Shown here piece after piece: positions 15,184 to 27,320 of a DNA stretch of 38,978 nt. The stretch's first letter is position 1, and the number at the start of each line of letters is the position of its first letter. The notes beneath the pieces were generated by a model that saw only the letters and a program-made list of their open reading frames with translations, was not told the origin of the DNA and made no database searches. Made by a program: the position numbers and the translations under genes. Source of the DNA: Alphaproteobacteria bacterium (GTDB lineage: Bacteria; Pseudomonadota; Alphaproteobacteria; CACIAM-22H2); assembly GCA_016793045.1 (NCBI GenBank), contig JAEUKZ010000001.1:1-38978 (forward strand), given 5' to 3'.

Positions 15184-16534
15184 CTGCGGCTTGGCGCGTT
15201 TGCTCGAGCCATCCGGCGAGGTCGGCAAGGGCCCGGGCGGCGAGGGCACGCTTGCGGTCGACCCCTTTGATCCGCTTGCCACCTTCGGGAAGCGGCGGGA
15301 AGAGGCCGAAATTGCAGTTCATGGGCTGGAAGGTGGCGGCGTCGGCGCCGCCGGTCACATGGCTCAGCAGGGCGCCGAGTGCCGTCGTCGTAGGGGGGCG
15401 CGTCGCCGGCAACTGGCGTGCGTCGGCAGCGGCGAAGCGGCCGGCGAGCAGCCCGACCGCGGCGCTTTCGACATAGCCTTCGACACCGGTGATCTGGCCG
15501 GCGAAGCGCAGCCTCGGTTCGGTCTTGAGGCGCAGCGTCTCGTCCAGCAACCGGGGCGAGTTTATGAACGTATTCCTGTGAAGGCCGCCCAGCCGGGCGA
15601 ACTCGGCGTTCTCCAGCCCGGGAATCATGCGGAAGATCCGCTTCTGCTCGCCGTGCTTCAGCTTCGTCTGGAAGCCGACGATGTTGAACAGCGTGCCGAG
15701 CGCATTGTCCTGGCGGAGCTGGACGACCGCCCAGGGCCGCCGGCCGGTGTGGGGATCGGTAAGGCCGACCGGCTTCATCGGGCCGAAGCGCAGCGTCTCG
15801 CGGCCGCGCGATGCCATCACCTCGATCGGCAGGCAGCCCTCGAAATAGGGCGTGTTCGTTTCCCATTCCTTGAAGTCGGTCTTTTCGCCGGCCAGGAGGG
15901 CATCGATGAACGCCTCGTAGCCGTCGCGGTCGAGGGCGCAATTGATGTAGTCCGCCCCGTCGCCGCCCGGCCCCGCCTTGTCGTAGCGCGACTGGAACCA
16001 CGCCCGATCCATGTCGATCGTCTCGCGATGGACGATCGGCGCGATCGCGTCGAAGAAGGCAAGGGCTTCGGTGCCGGTGCGCGCGCGGATCGCCTCGGCG
16101 AGCGCGGCGGAGGTGAGCGGCCCGGTGGCGACGACGACATTCGCCCAGTCCGGCGGCGGCAGGCCGTCGACTTCGCCCCGCTCGATCGTGACCAGCGGCT
16201 CGGCCTGGAGCGCCGCGGTCACGGCCGCGGCAAAACCCTCACGGTCGACCGCAAGGGCCGATCCCGCAGGCACTTTGTGGGCGTCGGCGGCGCGAAGGAT
16301 CAGCGAACCGGCACGCCGCATCTCCTCGTGCAGCAGTCCGACCGCGTTGGTCTCCGGGTCGTCGGAACGGAAGGAGTTGGAGCACACCAGCTCGGCGAGT
16401 TGCCCGGTGACGTGCGCCTCGGTCGCCCGGACCGGCCGCATCTCGTGCACGACGACGGGAAGGCCTGCGCGGGCGATCTGCCAGGCGGCTTCGCTGCCGG
16501 CGAGTCCGCCGCCGATGACGTGGACCGGGGTCAT
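15179..16534 (-). CDS. trmFO: tRNA (uracil-54-C5)-methyltransferase, folate/FAD-dependent TrmFO
   Basis: Flavoprotein that makes ribothymidine at position 54 of the tRNA T loop, using methylenetetrahydrofolate as carbon donor and FADH2 as reductant. The 451-residue product starts with the FAD-binding [21 protein letters not shown]. The family hallmark [26 protein letters not shown] follows, with the catalytic-region Cys51. Later come [29 protein letters not shown] and [34 protein letters not shown], all characteristic. The length is normal. It diverges from ridA with an 80-base gap and ends inside the direct repeat of the AT-rich island. Confidence 0.97.
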   Translation of the reverse strand: MTPVHVIGGGLAGSEAAWQIARAGLPVVVHEMRPVRATEAHVTGQLAELVCSNSFRSDDPETNAVGLLHEEMRRAGSLILRAADAHKVPAGSALAVDREGFAAAVTAALQAEPLVTIERGEVDGLPPPDWANVVVATGPLTSAALAEAIRARTGTEALAFFDAIAPIVHRETIDMDRAWFQSRYDKAGPGGDGADYINCALDRDGYEAFIDALLAGEKTDFKEWETNTPYFEGCLPIEVMASRGRETLRFGPMKPVGLTDPHTGRRPWAVVQLRQDNALGTLFNIVGFQTKLKHGEQKRIFRMIPGLENAEFARLGGLHRNTFINSPRLLDETLRLKTEPRLRFAGQITGVEGYVESAAVGLLAGRFAAADARQLPATRPPTTTALGALLSHVTGGADAATFQPMNCNFGLFPPLPEGGKRIKGVDRKRALAARALADLAGWLEQTRQAAA

Positions 16535-16614
16535 GCCATTGCTCGCAGTTCGGGTTATGGTGGCGCGGGTCGCCCCGCCGGCGGCGTCATAACACGGATA
16601 CGGGAGCAGGAGCG

Positions 16615-17001
16615 ATGAACAAGGTCTACAACCCGACGACGATCGCGGCGCCGGTCGGTGCCTACAGCCATGCGGTCGAGATCGCGCCCGGAGCGCGCAC
16701 GCTGTTCATTTCGGGCCAGGTCGGGGTGACCCCCGATGGCAAGACCGGCGTCGGCATCACCGCCCAGGCCGAGGCGGTGTGGGGCAACATCGTCGGCATC
16801 CTCAAGGCCGCCGGGATGGACGTCCGGGACCTGGTCAAGGTCAACATCCTGCTGGTCAACCCGGACGACATCGCGCCGTCGCGCGCGGTCCGCAACCGCT
16901 TCCTGGGCGACCACAAGCCGGCGTCGACCCTGGCCGTGATCTCGCGCCTAGCGGCGCCGGAATACCTCATCGAGATCGAGGCGGTCGCCGCCAAGGCCTG
17001 A
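16615..17001 (+). CDS. RidA-family protein (enamine/imine deaminase-like)
   Basis: A 128-residue YjgF/YER057c/UK114 family protein. Archetypal RidA is a cytoplasmic homotrimer that hydrolyses reactive 2-aminoacrylate made by PLP enzymes. Seen here are the family stretches [44 protein letters not shown] and the C-terminal [20 protein letters not shown]. The arginine needed for imine hydrolysis (in ISRL) and the glutamate of IEIEAVA are kept, so deaminase activity is possible, but family members vary. A good ribosome-binding site (GGAGCAGGAGCG) precedes the ATG. It diverges from trmFO. Confidence 0.92.
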   Translation: MNKVYNPTTIAAPVGAYSHAVEIAPGARTLFISGQVGVTPDGKTGVGITAQAEAVWGNIVGILKAAGMDVRDLVKVNILLVNPDDIAPSRAVRNRFLGDHKPASTLAVISRLAAPEYLIEIEAVAAKA

Positions 17002-17070
17002 CGCGGCTCCTGGTATGGCGGCAAGGTTCCGTTAATCGTCTGTTTGCAGTCGCCCGCTAGTCTGTGTGGG

Positions 17071-17985
17071 ATGACCACCCATCCAGGCTGGCGGTCGACC
17101 GCCCTCATTCTCGGCACGACGCTGGCAGTACTCGCCGGCACGCCGGCGCGCGCCGACTACGTCGGCGGCATGGCCGCCTTCCAGGCCCGCAATTTCCACC
17201 AGGCCTACCTGCAGCTTCTGCCGGCAGGCCATTCCGGCGATCCGCGTGCGCAATTCATGCTCGGCCAGCTCTCGGACAGCGGCCTCGGGCCGGTGCAACG
17301 CGACGCGAGCGAGGCCGCGCGCTGGTATCGGGCGGCGGCGCGACAGGGACACGGGCCCGCCCAGTATGCACTCGCGCGCGCTTATGCCGAGGGCAGCGGG
17401 GTGCCGGTTGACGGCACCCAGGCCGTCGCCTGGTTGACCGCCTCGGCGACTTCGAATTTCGTGCCGGCGATCCTCGCGCTCGCCGACATGTACGACCGCG
17501 GCGCCGGTGTCGCGCAGGACGCTCAGGCCGCGACGAACTGGCTCCGGCGCGCCGCAACCCTCGGCAGCCCGCGCGCGACATATATCCTCGCGGAGCGGAC
17601 GCTGATCGGTCGGGGCACGCCGGTCAATGTTTCCGACGGCTGGGCCTTGATGCGCCGCGCCGCCGATCGGGGCGAACCCACGGCGATGCTGCGGCTCGGC
17701 CAGATCAATCTCGGCTCGAACGCGACGGCCGAGCAGCGCATCTCGTCGATGACGATGCTGCTGCTGGCGATCCGCTTCGGCAATGCAGACGTCAAGCGCG
17801 AGGCGACCCGCGCGCGTGCCGAGCTGGCGGTCAACATGATGCCGAACGAGATCGCCGAGGCGACGACGCGATCGCGCGCCTTCGAGCCGCCGCCCGGCGC
17901 GGCCGACATCGACGGGCCGCGCATGGAAGCGCCGCCGCCCGCCGCCGGGCGCGGCCAGCAGGCGCGCGGCGCACAGCGACGCTGA
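17071..17985 (+). CDS. secreted Sel1-like repeat protein
   Basis: The 304-residue product has an N-terminal signal peptide (STALILGTTLAVLAGTPARA, cleavage near residue 30). It then has tandem Sel1-like TPR repeats, for example ARAQFMLGQLSDSGLGPVQRDASEAARWYRAAARQGHGPAQYALARAYAEGSG-type units repeated about four to five times to residue ~230. A proline-rich tail closes it. Sel1 repeats mediate protein-protein contacts; in alphaproteobacteria such periplasmic proteins take part in envelope signalling or division, but no partner is evident here. ATG 17071 is preferred over TTG 17044 because the signal peptide begins there. It lies 69 bases after ridA and converges on the kinase gene. Confidence 0.85.
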   Translation: MTTHPGWRSTALILGTTLAVLAGTPARADYVGGMAAFQARNFHQAYLQLLPAGHSGDPRAQFMLGQLSDSGLGPVQRDASEAARWYRAAARQGHGPAQYALARAYAEGSGVPVDGTQAVAWLTASATSNFVPAILALADMYDRGAGVAQDAQAATNWLRRAATLGSPRATYILAERTLIGRGTPVNVSDGWALMRRAADRGEPTAMLRLGQINLGSNATAEQRISSMTMLLLAIRFGNADVKREATRARAELAVNMMPNEIAEATTRSRAFEPPPGAADIDGPRMEAPPPAAGRGQQARGAQRR

Positions 17986-18006
17986 GCCGGAACCCCGGCC
18001 TTCCGA

Positions 18007-20040
18007 TCAGCTCTCGGCGGCGCGCGGACTGACCGGCGCGAGCTGCGGGGCCGCGACGAGCTTGGTCGCGTCGCCGATGCCGTCCTCCGGGCGCGCGACG
18101 GGGAAGCGTACGGCGATGGTCGTCCCGACATTTGGCTCGCTCGCGATCTCGAAAACGCCGCCGTGCTTCTCGACGAACGCCTTGACGAGCGTGAGGCCGA
18201 GCCCGGTTCCGCCGAAGCGGCGCGCCAGCGAATCGTCCGCCTGATAGAACGGTTCGGTCGCCCGCGCGACCTGATCCGTCGTCATGCCGATGCCGGTATC
18301 GGCGACGACCACGGCGACGAACGGTCCGTCGCGCCGCGCGGCGATCGTGATCGCGCCGCCTGCGGACGTGAACTTGATCGCGTTCGAGAGCAGGTTCACG
18401 ACGATCTGCTTGGCAATCCGGCGGTCGGCACGGATCGGGGCAAGATCCGCGGCGAGCGTGACGCGGCATGTCAGCTTGGCTTCGTTGATGCGCCCATGCA
18501 GCATCCGCATCGTCTCGTCGACGATCTCCGCTACGTCGACGTTCTCGATGTGCAGCTCGAGCTTGCCGGCCTCGATCTTCACCATGTCGAGCAGGTCGTT
18601 GACGATCGACAGCAGGTGATGGCCGCTCGCGGTTATGTCGGCCGCGTACTCGCGATAGCGCGGCGCGCCTGCGGGCCCGAACATCTCGCCCGCGATCACC
18701 TCCGAAAAGCCGATGATGGCATTGAGCGGCGTGCGCAGCTCGTGGCTCATCGCTGCGAGAAACGCCGATTTCGCGGCATTGGCGCGGTCGGCCGCTGCGA
18801 CCGCTTCCATCAGCGCCGCGTTCGCCCGTTCGAGTTCCGCGGTGCGTGCGCGCACCGCGGCGTTGAGGCTGACGGCGCGCCCGGTGAGCGCGCGCTGGGT
18901 GTCGCTGACCTGCGCCATCATCGTGTTGAAGGCTTCGATGAGTCGGCGGATCTCGTTGGCGGGCTTGGCGACCGACGGCACGGGGGTCGCGAAGTTTCCG
19001 GCGCCGACGCGTTCGGCGCCTGCCGCGAGCGCGTCGAGCGGCGCGACGATGTGCCGCGCGACGGACACGAGGATCAGGCCGGTCGCGATCACGCCGAATG
19101 CCGCGAAGACGAGGGCGGTCGCCAGGCCGCGCCAGATCACCGTCTGAACGTCCGCGGCGACCTGGCTTGCGCGCCGCCGGACGGTCGCCTGCAGGTCGCT
19201 TGCCAGGAGGTCGCCGGTCTCGCGGCGCAGCGCAAGGAAGGCGCCCATGTCTGCGCGCAGCATGCTGCGGACACGCTCGGCTTCGAGGCTCAGGCTCGCG
19301 AGCCGCCCCATCTCCGTTCCGATGTCGCGCAGCCATCCGGCGAGCGCCAGGCTGGGGCTGTGCAGGGCCGCGTCGAGCAGGAGGCGCCGCGCATTGACGA
19401 GATCGCGCGTCGCCGGGTCGCGGCCCTGCTGTCCGTAGGTGCCGACGTTGACGCTGAGCCGGCCGACCACGCTGACCAGCTCGGCGCGCAGGCCGACGAG
19501 CCGGCGTTCGAGCTCGATCCGGTCGCCGCCCTCGACCTCGAGCGGCGGAAGGTCGCCGTCGAGCTGCTGCTGGAACGTCGACAGGCTGAGGACGAACGCG
19601 TCGACGAGGTATTTCTCGTGATCGCGATACGCGGTGAGGCGCTGGCCGAGCGTCGCGAGCGCGCCGTAGCGGCTCCGGAACCGATCGCCGATCGGCCGCA
19701 GTTCGGTCCCGGCGAGCGCCAGCAGGCGGTCGAGATGCGCGAGCGTCTCCTCGATCACGGTCGCGACGCGCGCCTTGGCCTGCGGCGTCGGGTCGGCGAG
19801 ATAGCTGAGCACCGCGGCCCCGGTTTCCGCGGTGCTGATCTCCAGTGCCGACACCGCGCCGGCGATCGGCTGGTTGACGGTCGACATCTCGTGGACGCGG
19901 CTCTCGATGCGGCCGAATTCGCCGACCACGACGACGATCGTGACCGACCAAAGCGCGGTCAGCCCGCCGAGCCCCAGCAGGATCTTTCGCGACAGGCTCG
20001 GCCGGCCGATCTGCCGCAGCAGTTGCCAAAGCGAGGTCAT
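18007..20040 (-). CDS. membrane-bound sensor histidine kinase with HAMP domain
   Basis: A 677-residue orphan kinase. A transmembrane segment at about 19-40 leads into a large, mostly helical periplasmic sensor (about 41-303). A second membrane segment lies at about 304-326, followed by HAMP (about 327-380) and a short coiled coil. HisKA carries the phospho-acceptor His433 in MSHELRTPLNAIIGFSE, and HATPase_c has the N box NLLSNAIKF (549-557), G1 DTGIGM (581-586) and G2 GTGLGL (611-616). The core resembles the PleC/DivJ class of alphaproteobacterial kinases. There is no receiver domain and no response regulator gene nearby. The signal is unknown; the helical sensor resembles ligand-binding bundles of chemoreceptors. 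It follows the DUF4114 protein gene on the same strand after 172 bases. Confidence 0.93.
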   Translation of the reverse strand: MTSLWQLLRQIGRPSLSRKILLGLGGLTALWSVTIVVVVGEFGRIESRVHEMSTVNQPIAGAVSALEISTAETGAAVLSYLADPTPQAKARVATVIEETLAHLDRLLALAGTELRPIGDRFRSRYGALATLGQRLTAYRDHEKYLVDAFVLSLSTFQQQLDGDLPPLEVEGGDRIELERRLVGLRAELVSVVGRLSVNVGTYGQQGRDPATRDLVNARRLLLDAALHSPSLALAGWLRDIGTEMGRLASLSLEAERVRSMLRADMGAFLALRRETGDLLASDLQATVRRRASQVAADVQTVIWRGLATALVFAAFGVIATGLILVSVARHIVAPLDALAAGAERVGAGNFATPVPSVAKPANEIRRLIEAFNTMMAQVSDTQRALTGRAVSLNAAVRARTAELERANAALMEAVAAADRANAAKSAFLAAMSHELRTPLNAIIGFSEVIAGEMFGPAGAPRYREYAADITASGHHLLSIVNDLLDMVKIEAGKLELHIENVDVAEIVDETMRMLHGRINEAKLTCRVTLAADLAPIRADRRIAKQIVVNLLSNAIKFTSAGGAITIAARRDGPFVAVVVADTGIGMTTDQVARATEPFYQADDSLARRFGGTGLGLTLVKAFVEKHGGVFEIASEPNVGTTIAVRFPVARPEDGIGDATKLVAAPQLAPVSPRAAES

Positions 20041-20212
20041 CGAACGGCGCTCCGGCTCCTTCAGGTCGCGGGGGTTCCGGCTTGGCTCCGGCCGCGCTTG
20101 CGGGCGCGGAGTTTACCCAAAGACGATCCGGAAGGCGCCGGCATTTCCCCCTGCGGCGCGCCCGCATGCCCCAACATGGAGTCCTCGGCTTTCGCTGTTG
20201 CCGCGCGTGCAG

Positions 20213-22192
20213 CTACACCGTCGTCTCGATGTAGGTGACGATCGCCGGCGGCGGTACGTAGGTTTCGATGATCTGCACGTCCGGTGGCGCCGGCGGCGAG
20301 GGGCCGCCTTGCGTGAAGGCGAGGCTCGCCTGGGCGCTCTCGGCGTGGCCGAGCGTGTCGACGACCGTAAAATCGACCGTCACCGGCGGCCGGCCGAGAA
20401 GTCCCTCGTCGCCGGGCACCCCGATGGAGATCTTGTTGAGCTCCGCGATCATCGCGCTTGCCGTGCTGCTGCTGCCCGGCGGCTGCAGGATGTAGGTGCC
20501 ATTGCCAAATCCGTCGACGTCGGCCTGCGGCGTCAGGACCCAACCCGCCGTGAGGCCGTCCAATGCGAAGGTCACGCCGTCGCCATTGAGGCCGCCGACG
20601 ACGAACGACGCCAGGGCGAGGGCGCCGAGCCCTTCCGACAGCGAACTGAAGATCGTCGTCGTCGGCTGCCAGACGGCAGGCGTGATCGGCACTTCGGGAT
20701 AGAGAATGTCGATGCTGAAGATCAGGTCGTTGTAGTCGAGATCGGAGCCCCGGCCCGGTCCGCCGCCGATGCTGACGATCGCGTCGTCAGGGTTGCGGAG
20801 GATGTCGCCGCGCAGCGGCCAGTCCTCGAAGCCGATCCACAGAAGTCCGTCCTCGACGCCCGAAAGCGTGTGCGCGTTCTGTGCGAGGCTGAGATCGCTG
20901 CGATAGTCGCTGTTGAGCGTCGGGTCGTGGCTGAAATACGTCTCGCCGACCAGCGGCGTGTAGATGCCGGGATCGGTTTCGACCTCGATGCGCAGCGTGG
21001 CCGGATTGTATCGCAGGTGGGCGTTGATCGCGTCGACATTGGCCTGATAGCCGGCGGCGGTCGGATCGATGCCGAGATCGGCGAACAGATCCATCAGCAG
21101 TGCGCGATTGGCCGGGCCGGTGCCCCCGTCGCTGCGGCCGCCATCGGCGATCATGAACAGGCCGAGCTGGGATTCGGGCGGCACGAAGGACGACGTGGTG
21201 CGATCGCCGACCTGCCCGAAGAAATCGGCGGCGACGGCGGGCGCGTCGCCGCCTTCAAGGCTTGCGTTGAGCCAGAGGATGTCGATGTCGACGAAGTTGC
21301 CGGCGCCGTCGAGACGATAGAACCCGACGATGCTCTGGAAGCCGGCGTTGTCGTGTTCGAGAGTGACGATCAGGAACGGATCGATCGCCACCGAGAGGTT
21401 GCGCGAGTCGGGAATGCCGACCAGGCCGGCAAGGCCGCTGAGATAGACCGAGCTGCCTTCGTTGGCGATCAAAGCGTCGGTGTCGACGGCGCCGCCGGTG
21501 GGCGAATAGCTCGGCTTCTGCGAGAAGGGGATGAAGGCCTCGGCATCGTTGGTGCCGAGGCCGAGCAGGTCGATGATTTCGCGCACGCCGTGCAGGAGAC
21601 CGCGGCCGCCGAAGCCGCCGGCGCCGCGCCCGAAGCTGAGCGGATTGACGTCGCCGAAGGCGAGCCCGTCGAAGGTCGAAGGTGCGAAGGAGGAATTGAA
21701 CCGCCCGCCATCCGCGGCGGCAGACGGATCGGCGGGCAGGTCGGCCTGCGCGGTGCCGCCTGCGCTGGGTACGATCTGACTCAGCGCATCGGCGAGACGG
21801 CCGCCCGCGCCCGGCTGGCAGCCCTGGAGCGCGATTGCGCTGCCCGGGCGGACCAGCGCCTCCTGTGCAGTGATGCTCGTGCCATCGGCGAGGATGAGCA
21901 TCGGCGGCGCGGCGGAATTCGCGGCGGTGAGGAAGCCATCGAGGACGAGCGCGCCATAGCCGCGGCTCGACACCACGAGGTCGTCCTGAACGACCATCGT
22001 GCGCAGCGCCTGCGCATTGGCGACCTGCGGCAGCGTGAACACGAGCGCGGTCGAGCCGGCGACCGCGATGTCGCTGCGCATGCACGCCGCGGGAAGCCGC
22101 GCGACGACCGCTGCGCCGCCGGTCGGGGCGGTTGCTTGGGCCAGTTCGATCACGCCGTCAGCCCCGTCCGCACCACTCGTGCGTGCCAGCAT
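20213..22192 (-). CDS. DUF4114-domain surface or secreted protein
   Basis: A 659-residue acidic protein without an N-terminal Sec signal. The beginning (VIELAQATAPTGGAAVVARLPA, then LVFTLPQ and PPMLILADGTSITAQEAL) resembles the N-terminal retention/head modules of alphaproteobacterial type I-secreted adhesins. The middle is Gly/Ala/Asp/Ser-rich. A DUF4114-like segment near residues 460-500 ends in GSDLDYNDLIFSIDI, the family's DxDYNDLxF motif, probably a calcium site. The C terminus is valine/proline-rich. Export by a type I system is inferred, but no ABC exporter gene is in the window. ATG 22192, preceded by AGGA, is preferred; an in-frame GTG at 22225 would add 11 residues. It lies between two sensor-kinase genes. 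Confidence 0.7.
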   Translation of the reverse strand: MLARTSGADGADGVIELAQATAPTGGAAVVARLPAACMRSDIAVAGSTALVFTLPQVANAQALRTMVVQDDLVVSSRGYGALVLDGFLTAANSAAPPMLILADGTSITAQEALVRPGSAIALQGCQPGAGGRLADALSQIVPSAGGTAQADLPADPSAAADGGRFNSSFAPSTFDGLAFGDVNPLSFGRGAGGFGGRGLLHGVREIIDLLGLGTNDAEAFIPFSQKPSYSPTGGAVDTDALIANEGSSVYLSGLAGLVGIPDSRNLSVAIDPFLIVTLEHDNAGFQSIVGFYRLDGAGNFVDIDILWLNASLEGGDAPAVAADFFGQVGDRTTSSFVPPESQLGLFMIADGGRSDGGTGPANRALLMDLFADLGIDPTAAGYQANVDAINAHLRYNPATLRIEVETDPGIYTPLVGETYFSHDPTLNSDYRSDLSLAQNAHTLSGVEDGLLWIGFEDWPLRGDILRNPDDAIVSIGGGPGRGSDLDYNDLIFSIDILYPEVPITPAVWQPTTTIFSSLSEGLGALALASFVVGGLNGDGVTFALDGLTAGWVLTPQADVDGFGNGTYILQPPGSSSTASAMIAELNKISIGVPGDEGLLGRPPVTVDFTVVDTLGHAESAQASLAFTQGGPSPPAPPDVQIIETYVPPPAIVTYIETTV

Positions 22193-22518
22193 AGCGTTAC
22201 CGTCCTGTCGGCCGCGTGTTGTCACGGGCTGGAATTCTCGCCCGTGTCATCGGCCGCGGGGAAGCGGATTTGGAGAATTTAGGCGCAATTTAGGGCGCAT
22301 TATCATGAAGTTGACACACAGCAATGTATCGCTGCGGCACCCGGTGCAGCGGGGTCGCTCGCCCCTGGCCCGGCGCGATGATGACAGTTCAAAGACAAAT
22401 CCATGAAACACAAGGGTTTAGGCCGATTTTTCACCCGCCGTTAATGAGCGCGGGTCGAGGCTGCGCCCGACGTTGGGGGCGCTCCGGACGGTGCGCGACG
22501 TGGCGGGGGACGACGGCG
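22193..22518. other. divergent intergenic region with an imperfect tandem repeat
   Basis: This 326-base gap separates the divergent DUF4114 protein and kinase genes and is richer in A+T than its surroundings around 22270-22400. It holds a tandem repeat, AATTTAGGCGC (22276-22286) followed at once by AATTTAGGGCGC (22287-22298). A TTGACA lies at 22311-22316 but has no matching -10 at normal distance. Both genes must have promoters here, yet I could not place them convincingly. Confidence 0.4.
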
Positions 22519-23709
22519 ATGGAAGGCAGAGACCCAGCGGCCGGAATCGACATCCGCCCGGCATCGATCGATCGGTTCGCGCTGCGTCTCCAGCCCGTGG
22601 GCGCCAGCATGTCCTGCGCGGCCGTCTACGAGCGTTTCCACGCGGATCCGGACCTGATGGCGCTCGCCGTGGTTGTGGACGAGCGTCCGGTCGGACTCGT
22701 GTGCCGCGGCGATTTCGAACATCGCCTCGCGCATCATTTCGGGCGGGCGCTCTACGAGCGCAAACCGGTCGCCGTTCTCATGGATCCCAAGCCGCTGATC
22801 GTCGAACGCAGCCTGTCGATCGAGGCGATCCAGCACGCGATCGCGACCGACCGCCCGAGCGCGCTGATGCGCGGCTTCGTGATCACCGACGACGGCTCGT
22901 ATCTCGGCCTCGGCACCGCCGCCGGACTGCTGCAGGCCACGCTGCTGCGGACCGAGGAGCGCAACCGCGAACTCGAACGCGCCTACGCCGCGGCGGCGGA
23001 ATCGAGCCGCGCCAAGTCGGCCTTTCTCGCCAACATGAGCCATGAACTGCGCACGCCGCTGAACGCCATCATCGGGTTTTCCGAGCTGATCAAGCTGACC
23101 GCGCCCGGCCGGGCGCCGGCGCGCCTCATCGAATATGCCGGCGACATCCATGCCAGCGGGCAGCATCTCCTGTCGCTGGTCAACGATCTGCTCGACATGG
23201 CGAAGATCGAGGCGGGCCGCTTCGAGATCGAGGACGGCGTGGTCGATCTCGCCTGCGTCGTCGACATGGTGGTGCGGATGACGAGTCCGGCCGCCGCGCT
23301 GGCGCGGCTTGCGCTCGACGTGCGCGTCGACCGCGACCTGCCGCTGCTGCGCGGCGACGAGCGCGCAATCCGCCAGATCCTGCTCAACCTGGTGTCGAAC
23401 GCAGTCAAGTTCACACCCGCCGACGGGCGCGTCGTCGTCTTCGGCGAATCCAGACGCGGAGCGGTCGTCTTCGGCGTCGCCGACACCGGGGTCGGCATGT
23501 CGGAGGACGAGGTCGCGATCGCGCTGACGCCGTTCGGCCAGGTCTCCGGCGCGCTCAACCGCCGCCACCAGGGCACCGGCCTTGGGCTGCCGCTGGCGCG
23601 CAGCATCGCCGAACTGCACGGCGGCACGCTTGACGTCGCGAGCGCGCCCGGCCGCGGCACCACTGTCACCGTGCGCCTGCCGGTGGCGCTCGAAGCGGCC
23701 GCGGATTGA
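22519..23709 (+). CDS. soluble sensor histidine kinase with CBS-like N-terminal domain
   Basis: The 396-residue product has no membrane segment. Residues 25-140 look like a degenerate CBS-domain pair (VYERFHADPDLMALAVVVDERPVGLVCRG; PLIVERSLSIEAIQHAIA; MRGFVITDDGSYLGLGTAAGLL), a fold that usually binds adenine nucleotides. A coiled coil leads to HisKA with His175 in NMSHELRTPLNAIIGFSEL. HATPase_c follows, with NLVSNAVKF (290-298), DTGVGM (322-327) and GTGLGL (352-357). The ATG at 22519 is preceded by GGGGGACG at good spacing. No response regulator gene is adjacent. It ends five bases from the convergent uvrA stop. Sensing of cytoplasmic nucleotide state is a guess from the fold. Confidence 0.88.
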   Translation: MEGRDPAAGIDIRPASIDRFALRLQPVGASMSCAAVYERFHADPDLMALAVVVDERPVGLVCRGDFEHRLAHHFGRALYERKPVAVLMDPKPLIVERSLSIEAIQHAIATDRPSALMRGFVITDDGSYLGLGTAAGLLQATLLRTEERNRELERAYAAAAESSRAKSAFLANMSHELRTPLNAIIGFSELIKLTAPGRAPARLIEYAGDIHASGQHLLSLVNDLLDMAKIEAGRFEIEDGVVDLACVVDMVVRMTSPAAALARLALDVRVDRDLPLLRGDERAIRQILLNLVSNAVKFTPADGRVVVFGESRRGAVVFGVADTGVGMSEDEVAIALTPFGQVSGALNRRHQGTGLGLPLARSIAELHGGTLDVASAPGRGTTVTVRLPVALEAAAD

Positions 23710-23713
23710 GCGC

Positions 23714-26578
<2,865 letters not shown>

Positions 26579-26663
26579 CGGCTTTCGTACGTCCTTCGAG
26601 GGAGGCAGAGACTATAGGTTTGCGGGTGCGAAAAGGCGAATTCCACCCCCGCGAAAGCAGCGG

Positions 26664-26672
26664 TTATCCACA
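26664..26672 (+). promoter_or_regulatory. consensus DnaA box between uvrA and ssb
   Basis: TTATCCACA matches the strong DnaA-box consensus exactly. It lies between the divergent uvrA and ssb genes, 90 bases before the ssb ATG. Only one copy was seen, so this is not an origin; binding by DnaA is possible but unproven. Confidence 0.45.
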
Positions 26673-26761
26673 GCTTTGCTCGGGGCTCCGCGGCTCCCCG
26701 GTTGACCCCGAATCTGAGCGGTGTAGACTGCCACATCGTTCGGGACAAATGGAGAACAAAG

Positions 26762-27268
26762 ATGGCGGGCAGTGTCAACAAGGTGATCCTGGTGGGCAAT
26801 CTCGGGCGCGATCCCGAGATCCGCAGCTTCTCCAATGGTGGCCGCGTCGCCAATCTGTCGGTCGCGACCTCGGAGAGCTGGCGCGACAAGCAGTCGGGCG
26901 AGCGCAAGGAGAAGACCGAATGGCACCGCGTCGCGATTTTCAATGAGCGTCTCGTCGAGATTGCCGAGAAGTACCTGCGCAAGGGCTCGAAGGTCTACAT
27001 CGAGGGCGCGCTCGAAACGCGCAAGTGGACGGACCAGTCGGGCCAGGAGAAGTACACCACCGAGGTCGTGCTGAAGCAGTTCCGCGGCGAACTCACCATG
27101 CTCGACGGCCGCGCGGGCGGCGGCGGGGGCGGGGGAGGCGGCGGCGACATGCCCGACGACATGGGCGATGACATGGGCGGCGGCGGGATGGGGGGTGGGG
27201 GCTCGGCGCCGAGCCGATCCTCGGCCCCACCCAAGCGCGGCAAGCTCGACGACGACATCCCGTTCTGA
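26762..27268 (+). CDS. ssb: single-stranded DNA-binding protein
   Basis: Coats single-stranded DNA during replication, recombination and repair, and recruits partner enzymes through its C-terminal tip. The 168-residue product has an OB fold over about residues 4-112 ([56 protein letters not shown]). A very Gly-rich flexible linker follows (ten consecutive Gly near 120, then Asp/Met/Gly repeats), and the tip is DDDIPF. The ATG at 26762 follows GGAGAA at good spacing. An upstream in-frame start at 26702 would add 20 unrelated residues. The divergent ssb-uvrA pair is conserved across proteobacteria. Confidence 0.97.
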   Translation: MAGSVNKVILVGNLGRDPEIRSFSNGGRVANLSVATSESWRDKQSGERKEKTEWHRVAIFNERLVEIAEKYLRKGSKVYIEGALETRKWTDQSGQEKYTTEVVLKQFRGELTMLDGRAGGGGGGGGGGDMPDDMGDDMGGGGMGGGGSAPSRSSAPPKRGKLDDDIPF

Positions 27269-27277
27269 GCGGCAGCC

Positions 27278-27298
27278 GCGGCGGCACGCCACCGCCGC
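27278..27298 (+). terminator. hairpin after ssb, possible terminator
   Basis: GCGGCGG (27278-27284) pairs perfectly with CCGCCGC (27292-27298) over a 7-base loop, ten bases after the ssb stop. Only TT follows, so termination may be inefficient. It lies between convergent genes. Confidence 0.4.
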
Positions 27299-27320
27299 TT
27301 GCTGGACCCCACCCTTGCCG

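Noticed and set aside
16554-16593. GTTATG/CATAAC inverted pair between trmFO and ridA as an operator
   Set aside because: The arms are only six bases with a 28-base spacer, easily due to chance or to divergent -10 elements.
26664-26672. Replication origin at the DnaA box
   Set aside because: There is a single box and no AT-rich unwinding region or cluster of further boxes.
26579-26761. LexA (SOS) box upstream of uvrA or ssb
   Set aside because: I looked for the alphaproteobacterial GTTC-N7-GTTC and the CTGT-N8-ACAG patterns and saw only an isolated GTTC; no box is supported.
27117-27200. G-rich tract in ssb as a repeat or regulatory element
   Set aside because: It encodes the Gly-rich linker typical of SSB, which explains it.
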